A DNA stretch of 64,000 nt from Tipula vernalis. Taxonomy: Eukaryota; Arthropoda; Insecta; Diptera; Tipulidae. The DNA lies in the NCBI GenBank assembly GCA_958295665.1, contig OY282558.1, forward strand, positions 136,546,326-136,610,325. The letters are read 5' to 3'. A model generated the notes under the pieces. That model had not been told where the DNA came from, made no database searches, and worked only from the letters and a program-made list of their open reading frames with translations. This document shows positions 21,999-31,048 of this stretch, piece by piece. Both the position numbers and the translations under genes were made by a program. Each line of letters begins with the position of its first letter. Positions within the stretch are counted from its first letter, which is position 1.

Positions 21999-22330
21999 TC
22001 TAAAATTATTTTTGGATAAAGTTCTAGAATATGGCAAAGTATGATGGAACTTGTCTATTTCTCAACCGATTATGATGAAATTTGATTTGTAGTACTAGTC
22101 TTGGGATTCTAAAATTATTTTTAGATGAAATTCTGGAGTATGGGCTGTAAGGATAAAATTTGTCCATTTTTTAACGGATTTTAATGGAATTTGACATGTA
22201 AGATGGTAATAGGCTTTTAAAATGAGTTTTAGATAAAACTCTGAAATATGGCCAAGTAGGATGGAACTATGATATTTCTTAACCGATTATAATGAAATTC
22301 GAGATTGGCGATTAGGATTTAAAATTATAT
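21999..22330 (+). repeat. ~107-bp tandem repeat, three diverged copies
   Basis: Units start near 21999, 22108, 22215 and (partial) 22318 with TTCTAAAATTATTTTTGGAT and continue through a CTGGAATATGGCC-like segment and AACCGATTATGATGAAATTT. An inverted copy lies at 23620-23770, next to the left terminus of the 23771 transposon. Confidence 0.75.
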
Positions 22331-22377
22331 TTCTAATTTCAAAACTCTGCACTACCGTTAGTAGTTTCAATACTGCG

Positions 22378-22563
22378 GTGCGTGCCCGCTACACACTATA
22401 TTTTTCTGAACATGGCCAAACTTACCTCTCTGACAGCAAATACTCAGAAAACATATACCCAAAGTTAAAAGAGAAGGATTGGCGAGAACAGCTTATAGAT
22501 GAACTTGAATATTATTACGGAGACAACCTTGATCGTTTAACAAGTGAAATACTGAATAACTGA
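22378..22563 (+). CDS. Short hypothetical ORF, unrecognised
   Basis: A 61-codon open stretch (GTG start) reading ARYTLYFSEHGQTYLSDSK and ending EYYYGDNLDRLTSEILNN. No family is recognised. Base composition is more balanced than its AT-rich surroundings, so it may be a fragment of a transposon protein. No start signal or partner gene is visible. Confidence 0.2.
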   Translation: MRARYTLYFSEHGQTYLSDSKYSENIYPKLKEKDWREQLIDELEYYYGDNLDRLTSEILNN

Positions 22564-22623
22564 AATGTTTATGTTGCATTAAAGAAATCTCAACAGCTGC
22601 TTGTTTCATAGGAACCTAAATAA

Positions 22624-23185
22624 CCCTGTTATAGTTACCCGAAAGTTTCCAGCCGAAAGTGAAAAGTCGATAATGCAGATTATGTTATTGACATTCCAGC
22701 CGAAAATAAATCAGCCTCTAGAGTGTTACGTCTGGAGATGGATTGCATTGATGTGACTTATGAATAGCTTCCGCAGGAAAAAATTCAGTTCAAGTTTCCC
22801 GTGGGAAATCTCGGAAAATTCGATTTTCCAAAATTTTAAATCCCGAGTTTTTCCACTTGAAACTTTAACAGAATTTTTTTCCTGCGATAGCTATTGGCAA
22901 ATCACTTCAATGCAATCCATCTCCAGACATAACACTCTAGAGGCTGATTTTATACAAATTTTCTAATAATTTTTGGAAAATCGAATTTTCCCGAGATTTC
23001 CCAGGGGAAAATTGAACTGATTTTTTTTTCTGCGATAGCTATTGACAAGTCACATCAATGCAATTCATCTCCAGACAAAACACTCAAGAGGCTGATTTTA
23101 TTCATCCATTTCTTACTTTCGGCTGGAAACTTTTTTAATTTTCCGAGATTTCCCACGGGAAAGTTGAACTGAATTTTTTATCATG
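22624..23185. repeat. Third locus of the ~148-bp units, head-to-head inverted
   Basis: The forward unit runs 22641-22848 (GTTTCCAGCCGAAAGTGAAA to CGATTTTCCAAAAT). Reversed units run 22850-23185 (TTCCTGCGATAGCTATTGGC, CCATCTCCAGACATAACACT, and again near 23030-23100). The inversion axis is at ~22848. The reversed array is cut by the LINE tail at ~23186. Confidence 0.85.
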
Positions 23186-23597
23186 TCAGGAACAATGACC
23201 TTCATAGGGACCTTAAAATGAACCTCATCTTAAATGAAATCCAGGAAAAAGCACGGAGACATGAAGAAAGGCTCCGCCAACATGTGAACATTGAGGCAAC
23301 TCAGCTCCTAAGCATCACGAATTTAGTACGCAGACTTAAAAGAACCAAACCTTTTGAGCTGGTGTGATTGTCAGTTTAAGCAGCATTATGCTGATCTAAA
23401 ATCTACTACGAAGATGTGGTTTACTTCAATTTACCAAACACTATGGAACGCCAATGGGAAGAAGCCATAGATTAATTTAAGTTAGTAAATTAAGTCAAAA
23501 ACAAATTGCTCATTAGTCCAGGAGACTAGTTTGTAATTACATAAAATAAATAAATAAAATTTATTTTAGATAAAAAAAAAAAAAAAAAAAAAAAAAC
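23186..23597 (+). mobile_element. 5'-truncated LINE 3' end (Jockey-like) with poly(A)
   Basis: It reads in frame NNDLHRDLKMN, EKARRHEERLRQHVN and LVRRLKRTKPFELV before a TGA at ~23367. This is the C-terminal tail of Jockey-clade RT polyproteins (HRDL...HP...RRLKR.P.DL). A ~200-base 3' UTR follows and ends in A-runs at 23572-23596. Only the last ~60 codons are present, a typical 5'-truncated insertion, here placed into the inverted satellite. Confidence 0.75.
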
Positions 23598-23619
23598 ATT
23601 TCCTTTTATTCGTTGGTGT

Positions 23620-23770
23620 CGAAGTTCATCATAATCGGGTAAAAATAGCTAATTTATATTCGTATTGACCATATTATAGAGCTTTATCCAAAAACAATTT
23701 TAGAATCCCAATTCCAACCCACATATCAAATTTGATCATAATCGGTTAAGGAATAGGCAATCTCCATCCT
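23620..23770 (-). repeat. Inverted copy of the ~107-bp repeat
   Basis: GTTCATCATAATCGGGTAAA, AAAAACAATTTTAGAATCCC and TTTGATCATAATCGGTTAAG are reverse complements of the 21999-22330 unit. The sequence stops at the left terminus of the next transposon. Confidence 0.7.
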
Positions 23771-23966
23771 AATTGGCCACACGGTTCGTCTGAACGCGGC
23801 TCAAACCAAAAGTGCTTGCACTTCTGTTTTTTTTATGGCATCATGTTCCCTAAGGTCTAATGAATAAGATCAAATTTTTTTGAAACCATCCACCGACCAG
23901 TTTTCATTTTCGCGCCAAAATTCGAAAATTGAAAAGCCTCAGGAAGAGAATGCAGTAGGCAGGTTA
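23771..23966 (+). repeat. Left terminal inverted repeat of the 23.8-26.4 kb transposon
   Basis: Pairs with 26165-26440; the outermost ~160 bases are close to identical apart from small indels. Confidence 0.85.
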
Positions 23967-24019
23967 CAAGAAAATCAGAAAACTTTTCTTCCTCGATCAG
24001 TTCATTTCAGTTTTCCATA

Positions 24020-25976
24020 ATGTCGAAAATTTTTAATCCTCCAAAAGTTGCCCGCACACATTCACACGAAGAGAACCGGAGTAAAATTTATTTGTTGTGC
24101 TTAAAAAAGAATAAAGTCATGTTCAAGATAGAAGCCTCGCTGTAATCGAATCTAGAAAAATTACTGAAATATCGTGTGGACAATATCTTGTGTGAAGAAA
24201 GACTGCCGAATGTTCTTTGTGCCGGATGCAAGCGGAACGTCTATCGACAACTTCCCAGTGCCGATTAAGGAATCGTTCCACCCAAGACTCGAGTTACCTG
24301 ATAATTCTAAGTTTTTGAAATGGCAGTGCTATTTGTGCCAGATTGCTCGAAGTAATGTAATATCCATGCAACTTCTTAACAAAAAAAAATCGGCTGACGG
24401 GAAATGCATCAAACGTTGTTCCAATTGTTTTATCGATCCCAAACGAGGAACACCTTATAAATTCACCAAAACTGCCCAAGTTGATAATGTATGCAATTAT
24501 ATAAATACAATGGGGGAGAAAGTAATGGAACAAGTGGCGTCAACATTAATGAGTAAAATTGCAATTCATTGATGACAAAGTAAACCGTCGAATGTTTTGA
24601 CGGTCTCCCTTACTCAGGCACGTGGAGGAAACTCCATGAAATTATTCATAAATCCCCACGAGAAAAATGAAGAGGAACCAGCTTCGAATATATCCACAGC
24701 CGATTTCTTGAAAATCAAAACAAAATTTAATCTTAATACAAAGACTACTCTTGTTATAGCGACCGCTTTGACAGTTGCAACCAAAAAGCGGGCAATAATT
24801 GAGCCAGGATTGAAAAAAAGCCTGGAACAGAAGAATGGCGAGGTAAAAAGTTTCTTTTGTGCTAAGACAATAGCTTTTGTAACCATCAAAGCTCGAATGA
24901 GCACACCAATCCAATGTTCCATAGTTTACTGCCATACTCTGGAAGATTTTCTTTCTCATATCGAGAAACAGCGGGATATTAGAAATCAGCACTTAAAATT
25001 TAGAATTGACGGTGGCGATGGTTTTTTGAAGGTGTGCCTGTCTGTTCAAGATGATTCAACTGAAATATGTCAACAGGAGCAAAAACGTCAAAAGTATGAT
25101 GATGGCGTGTTTGCTAAAGCTTTTGCTGACTCAGGCGTTAAGAAAATCTTTATTCTTGCTATTGTGAAATCGGCTCAAGAAAATTATGAAAACGTGTCAG
25201 CAATATGGAAAATATTGAAAATTGAGGATTTTTCTGGTACGCCAGCGACTGATCTCAAATTAACCAATATTCTGACAGGGATTATGTCTCATTCATCGTC
25301 GTAACCTTGTACATGGTGCCTTTATGAAAGCACAAATTTGGAGCACGTCGGACCTCGGCGAACTGTGGGAAACTCAACCTCATATTTTGAAGCTTGGAGA
25401 AACGCTGGCGGATCGATAATGAAAAATGTGAAAAATTTCAAAAGCTTGACATTATTCCTCCTCCAAAACTACATCTAATGCTTGTTGTGGTTAATAAAAT
25501 AGTCAGCCATATGCAAGATGAATTTGTTACCGAAACAACAGAATGGATTAACCAATGCAATGTTCAACGAGAATTTAATCAAGGAGGTACCAAATTCAAT
25601 GGCAATTCATGTAGAATATTATTGAAAAAAGTGGATAGTCTCCGATCGTTTTGCTCCATTGGTTGTTTAAAATATGTGGAAACACTGAAGGATTTTGATC
25701 GTGTATGTAGTTCACAATTGTTTTGGAATCGAATTAAATGATTGTTACAAAGAATCTATCGCTCAATTCAAGACTAGCTATTTGGCCCTAGGGCTATCAG
25801 TCACACCGAAAGTACATGCAGTATTTTATCATATAGAAGTTTTTTGTGAAGGCCATAGAAGAGGGTTGGGCCATGGAGACAGTGCATTCTGATTTCAAGA
25901 CAATGTGGAACAAATATCAAGTTTCTGAAAACCACCCAGATTATAATGATAAATTAATGAGAGCTGTAATTTAATA
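24020..25976 (+). pseudogene. Putative transposase of uncharacterised family, frameshifted
   Basis: The start is taken as ATG 24020 (MSKIFNPPKVARTHSHEENR). A zinc-like CLLCLKKNK...CAGCKRNVY region lies in the first 75 codons and a second Cys-rich stretch (CYLCQ, KRCSNCF) at 24334-24435. 24597-25304 carries RIDGGDGFLKVCLSVQDD (with a possible catalytic D), VKKIFILAIVKSAQENYENV and TDLKLTNILTGIMSHSS followed by PCTWC. 25394-25741 carries LDIIPPPKLHLMLVVVNKI and FNGNSCRILLKKVD. ~25795-25976 carries VTPKVHAVFYHIEVFC and TVHSDFKTMWNKY. The same string of motifs is familiar from unnamed repetitive proteins of aphids and Hydra. At least four shifts or stops break it. Position between the inverted repeats makes it the likely transposase; the DDE assignment is inference. 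Confidence 0.6.
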
Positions 25977-26164
25977 TAATATAGTTACCACATAAAATTA
26001 ATTGAATCAAACTTGAATTAATGTTACTGAAATAAAGGTTTTTGTTCTTCTCGACTTTCATGAGTTTTGATTTGTTTGAAATAATTCATTATATCCCCAC
26101 GTATGTGTTTAGAAGACATCTGTCGACAAAGAGAGAAATAATTCGCAAATTAGCAACCTTTTGA

Positions 26165-26440
26165 CCTGTACTTTTCTGCATTCTCTTCCTGAGACTTTCC
26201 TCTTTCGATCTTTGTATGCTGGAATCCTCCGGAAGGGCATACAAAATAAGATATTTCACTTTTTCAGACCAAACCCGTTCCAATTTTCGAATTTTGGCGC
26301 GAAAATGTAAACTGGTCTGTGGATGATTTCAAAAAAACTTTTATCTTATTTGTTAGACCTTAGGGAACATGATGCCATAAAAAAAACAGAAGTGCAAGCA
26401 CGTTTGGGTTGAGCCGCGTTCAGACGAGCCGTGGCCAATT
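26165..26440 (-). repeat. Right terminal inverted repeat of the 23.8-26.4 kb transposon
   Basis: Inverted copy of 23771-23966 with an unmatched insert at ~26190-26280. Confidence 0.85.
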
Positions 26441-26499
26441 ATATAATTTGCTAAGGGTTCAATTTGAAGTGTTAAAGGATCAATTTTAAGTGTAAAACC

Positions 26500-26716
26500 T
26501 GTATGATGGTTTAATTGTATGATGGTATGTTGGTATGATGGTATGATGGTATGAAGGTATGATCGTATGATGGTATGATGGCACAACGGTATGATGACAG
26601 GATATGATGGTATGAGGGTGCAGTAGTATGGTGATATGATTTTTTGATGGTATGCTGGTATGATGGTATGCTATGATATGAAGGTATGCCGATATATTGG
26701 TATGATGGTAAGATAT

Positions 26717-26747
<31 letters not shown>

Positions 26748-27020
26748 CGTCCCTGCCCAAAAGCGGCTAGCACTACGACCTAAAAGATCTTTTGTGCTAT
26801 AAGATATTATGATGGTATAATGGTACGATGGTATAATGTTATGATGGTATGATGGAACGATGGTAAGATGATATCTTGGTAAGATGGTATATATGATGGT
26901 ATGATCGTGTGAGATTAAGATGATATAGTGGTATGATGGATTGATATTATTGTATGGTGGTGTAATGGTATGATTGTATGAGGGTATAATGGTACAAGTG
27001 CCGGTTGCTATTATGGTATG
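26500..27020 (+). repeat. TATGATGG-type simple repeat array
   Basis: Degenerate repeats of (GG)TATGATGG with point changes over ~520 bases, interrupted by the 26723-26799 insert. Repeat-encoded open frames here (YHHTIIPSY-like) are artefacts. Confidence 0.9.
26723..26799 (-). mobile_element. 77-bp poly(A)-tailed retroinsert with 14-bp target duplication
   Basis: A T-run (26723-26747) is followed by a 52-base body CGTCCCTGCCCAAAAGCGGC...TTTTGTGCTA. It is flanked by TAAGATATTATGAT at 26709-26722 and 26800-26813. On the minus strand it is a short 3' end of a LINE or SINE ending GGGCAGGGACG plus poly(A). The parent family is not recognised. Confidence 0.85.
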
Positions 27021-29267
27021 ATGGTGAGTAAATAAATAAATTGAATTAAATTAAGTTGAGTTCTTACACGCATGTAGCTTTCGAATTGAATTAATTTTGT
27101 TTACGGGATGGCTGGGTTGCCCAATAATTTGGTGAAGGTTAGGCTGAAGACGTTCATTTCGTGATTGATTTGGGAGCTGAATTAATCAAGACCGAAGTTC
27201 AGCCCTTTATATTTTCTTTGTTGCATGAATATAAATTATGAACTGATAAAAACCAGACGACATATTTTTGCGGACCATGCTGATAAGAATTATGTTTTAT
27301 TTGGCCGGTTACACCTTTAATAGAATTTTAAAAAAATGATTTCAAAATATAAATTTCCAACGACCACAAACCGTATCACAAGTAAGACAATGATCTCACA
27401 ACATATATAAAACCATTACATTATATTTCGGCCTAGAGGTCAAAAGCGCATAAAACAAACGAATCAAAAGAGATCGATCATCATCACTATATAATTATGC
27501 AGGTATTCAACTCAAATATAAAATTAAAATTGAAAAGGAAGACAGATCATCTCCAGGGCAGATACACATACGATTTGCATTATGTTCATTGTTGCATAAA
27601 ATTTTCCCCCTTTTAGCGCATTAAACATAATATAAAGACGATCATCATTAACACCATATCTACATACAACATACAATATTACAAAACAAAAAAAATACAA
27701 AAGGCAAGCGAATTGGAACGCGACGCGGTCAAAAAAGATCATTCAACTTGTCAAAACCATAAAATTGCAGTACCTACGATACATACAAATACATAATATT
27801 TCATGTGCTGCGTCTAGAACTTACCGGCGAAAGTTAATTAATTTCATAAAGTTTATAATATTATATTGTGTTATCTTAATTTAACGGTAATTAATTTATC
27901 TGCACATGTTGAATCTACGATGGGAATTTTATTTCGATTTTTTTTTTTTTTTAACTTTATTAACTTTCTACTTGGCTAGTTACGTAGAAATAAAATGCAA
28001 AAAATTTCTAAGATTTTTAATTAAGATTACCAGTTTGTGATGATTGGTGGCAGACATCGGCCAAAGATTAATTAAATGACACGATTTATACACTTTAAGG
28101 TTTAATGGAACATTTTTAGTATATAAAAGAAAATACCGTCGACAATGTAACCGCACAAAACTTTTCTAAACGTCAACCAAGACTGAAATGATGACCACAC
28201 ATAAGTATATAGCTAGTGAGGGGAAAAGTAAAAATGTTGCTTCTTTGAAAAAGACTAAAAAAAAATGTTGGCGATGGATTTTTTTTTTTAATTCTGGATT
28301 TAAATTTAAATGTAAAATTACAAACAAACAAACGCAAAATAATAATATTGTGGTTTTTATTTAAATGTACCACCAACCATTCTCTCTCTGATCCTTTATA
28401 TATCTAGCCAAAGCTATTCATTCGTATCCTGTGTCCAGAGTATGTGTTTGCATGCAAACAATACAAAAAACATTAATGTACAAAACAATTCATAAACTAC
28501 TTTTATCCCGTTGGTTTTTTTTTATGTTTTATCCCATTTTTTATTTTTATTCTGGTTAAGCTTTTCTTTTGCTCTCACCTCCACAGTCACCACACACCAT
28601 ATACCCCCTTCGTTCATGTCATATAGAGCATTGTTTTTTATATTATTGTTTAAACAGTTTTTTGTGCTTTTTTACAAACATACATATACATATACACATA
28701 CACATAAATATTTTTAATTTTATTTATTTAAAACCAGGATTTGGAATTTTCAATTGTGTGAACCGCGAAAAATACAAAAGGAACAACAACCAAAAATAAG
28801 GGAATGCAAATGTATATAAAAAAAATTCTTTTCTTTGTATTTATTTCCACGATTCCGGAGGTCGTTGATGGGTAAGCGGTTACGATGGAATGAGATGGTG
28901 CGGCTTTACCAATATAATAAACATTAAAAGGATATAAAAATACAAAAACAAAACAGAATTTTCCAATTGTTGTTGTTGTTGTTGTTTTATGGTTTCCTTT
29001 CTTGTAAATCGAAATTTAAGTTGCGGATTTATATCGTAGATTTGGTATATGCGGTTGGCATTAATTTGTTGTGCAAACAAATGTATCGTTTATCCTCGGT
29101 GTTTAATGTACGATTGGTTAAATATTTCGAAATTGTGCTTAAATTTTTTATCCAGAACTTAATTTTACAATATCAGGGCTCTGTTAATAAACCGAGTTCA
29201 TTGATAAGGTGATATTATATTCACCAATAACGATGTTTCCACCAAATAGTCCTTTTACTTTTTGCTT
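27021..29267. other. Non-coding interval, no gene seen
   Basis: It contains (TTG)n at 28968-28987, a (CATA)/(CACATA) run at 28678-28706 and several T-runs. Scattered frames of 60-80 codons are low in complexity. It could be host intergenic or intronic DNA, as no transposon motif is visible. Confidence 0.5.
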
Positions 29268-29275
29268 CTATTTAC
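29268..29275 (+). repeat. Left target-site duplication CTATTTAC
   Basis: Perfect 8-bp match to 38043-38050, each directly outside an inverted-repeat terminus. Confidence 0.9.
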
Positions 29276-29760
29276 ACCGGTGTGAAGTTTTTGGACACTT
29301 TTTTTTTGGGACAAATATTTAAGCGAGTGTACTGAGAAGTTTTTGGACAAAATTCAGATTTTAGAAAATTTAAGTTCTTGGACATATATTTATGCGGGTG
29401 TACATCCTTTAACAGCGTATTTAACAAAAATAACGTTATTCAAATAAAATAGGCCTCAAATAATTTCTAACATTCATTTCTAATATTCTTTTCAACAAAT
29501 CAACGAATTAAGCCCCATAGGGCTTTTGCAAAAAAAATTTGAAAATTAACAAATCGACAAATTTCGTTTGGAACAAGGACGTTGTTCTCTATTATACCAA
29601 ATAGCACGAATCTCAGAGATTGGCTCCTATAGTGACTATATAGTTTATAAAGGGCATACATTGAGGAATGAAAATCACACAGTGCCATTTTGATATGAGC
29701 CGTATGGATCTTACAAAAACAATTTGAAAATTAACAAATCGACGAATTTTCCAAATCTAC
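29276..29760 (+). repeat. Left terminal inverted repeat, ~440-480 bp
   Basis: Pairs with 37610-38042. It shares TTCAAATAAAATAGGCCTCA, AATAATTTCTAACATTCATT and GACGTTGTTCTCTATTATAC. The subterminal GAAGTTTTTGGAC occurs twice in this copy (29284 and ~29338). Confidence 0.9.
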
Positions 29761-29779
29761 GGCCTTGTCAGTTTTTGTT

Positions 29780-29888
29780 CCTCCCCGAATATTTGATTTC
29801 CCCGGTACCTGAAATATCTTTCGGGCATTCCCCGTTCCGTGACCTGGGGAGGCGCCCGATAGGGGAACTGACAAAACCCCACACGGGA
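29780..29888 (-). mobile_element. R1-type LINE 5'-end fragment
   Basis: Read on the minus strand: TTCCCGTGTGGGGTTTTGTC and then GGGCGCCTCCCCAGGTCACG. The same layout (TTCCCGTGTCGAGTTGCTAG ... AGGCGCCTCCCCAGGT) starts the LINE 5' region at 40376. It lies just beyond the AT array that follows the 3' end of the main LINE. Confidence 0.5.
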
Positions 29889-31037
29889 ATTATTATTAAT
29901 TAGTAATTAATATTCAGTAATTATTAATTATTAGTAGTTATTAGTAATTAGTAATCAATAATTAGTAATTAATTATTAATAATTAATAATTAGTAGTTAG
30001 TAATAACTAATTAGTAATTAATAGCCAGTAATTAGAAATCAGTTATTAATAATTAGTAAGTAGTAGTTAGTAATTAGTAATAAATAATTAATAATTGATT
30101 ATTAATATATAATAATAAATAATTAACTATAATAATTAAATAATTATTAATTAATAACTAATAATTAGTAATTAATAATAAGTAATTAGTAATTGGTAAT
30201 TAGCAGTTAATAATTAGTAATCAGTAATTAATAATTATTAATTAGTAATTTGTAATTAGTAATTATTAATTAATAATGAATAATTAATAGTTAGTAATTA
30301 GTAATTAGAAATAGGTAATTATTAAATAATAGTTAGTAATTATTAATTAGTAATTAGTAATCAGTAATTAGTAATTAATAATTAATAGTTAACAATTAGT
30401 AATTAGAAATAGTTAATTAGTAATTAATAGTAAGTAATCCTTAATCAGTAATCATTAGTTATTAATTAGTAATTAATAATTGGTAATTAGTAATTAAATA
30501 TTAGTAATTAGTTATTAATAATTAGTAATTAGTAACTAATAATTAATAATTAATAGTTAGTAATTAGAGATTAGAAAGAAGTAATTACTAATTAATGGTT
30601 AGTAATTAGTAATCAGTTGTTAGTAATTAGTAATTAGTAATTAGTAATTAATATTTAATAATTATTAATTAATAATTAATAGTTAGTAGTTAGTAATTAA
30701 AAATAAGTAATCTAATTACTAATTAAAAATTAGTAATTAGTAATTAGAAATAGGTAATTATTAATTAATAGTTAGTAATTATTAATTAGTAATTAGTAAT
30801 CAGTAATTTAGTAATTAATAATTAATAGTTAATAATTAGTAATTAGAAAAAGTTAATTAGTAATTAATAGTAAGTATTCAGTAGTTATTAATTAGTAATT
30901 AATAATTAGTAATTAGTAATAATTAATAGTTATTAGTAATTAGTGATTAGAAATAAGTAATTACTAATTATTAGTTAGTAATTAGTAATTAGTAATTAGT
31001 AATTAGTAATCAGTTGTTAGTAATTAGTAATTAGTAA
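29889..31037. repeat. 1.15 kb TTAGTAA/TTAATAA-type array
   Basis: Almost pure A, T and occasional G made of ATTAGTAATTAGTAATTAAT words with shifting phase. It directly abuts the 3' end of the LINE at 31038 and the LINE 5' fragment at 29888. Short runs of the same words occur at 36655-36690 and 36772-36798 inside the same DNA transposon. Confidence 0.9.
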
Positions 31038-31048
31038 TTTTTTTTTTA

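Larger units (their letters stand above)
23771..26440 (+). mobile_element. DNA transposon of unfamiliar type with ~190-bp terminal inverted repeats
   Basis: The left terminus AATTGGCCACACGGTTCGTC (23771) and the right terminus ending GACGAGCCGTGGCCAATT (26440) are inverted copies. Similarity continues inward through TGCTTGCACTTCTG, the ATGGCATCATGTTCCCTAAG block, a CATTTTCGCGCCAAAATTCG block and AGGAAGAGAATGCAG (about 23960 and 26170). The right arm has an extra ~90 bases at ~26190-26280. Between them lies one broken gene on the plus strand. No target duplication is obvious. The superfamily is not assigned. Confidence 0.8.

Noticed and set aside
24294..24992. Minus-strand ORFs of 79-116 codons over the putative transposase
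   Set aside because: Shadow frames; the plus strand carries the recognisable motifs.
26353..26773. ORFs encoding YHHTIIPSY-like repeats on the minus strand
   Set aside because: Translation of the TATGATGG simple repeat and the end of the transposon terminal repeat; no coding constraint.
28511..29212. Several 66-81 codon ORFs
   Set aside because: Low-complexity (poly-F, THTH and Q-runs) from microsatellites; no family recognised.
29889..31037. Insect telomere repeat
   Set aside because: The array is TTAGTAA/TTAATAA in shifting phase, not (TTAGG)n, and it lies between LINE pieces.
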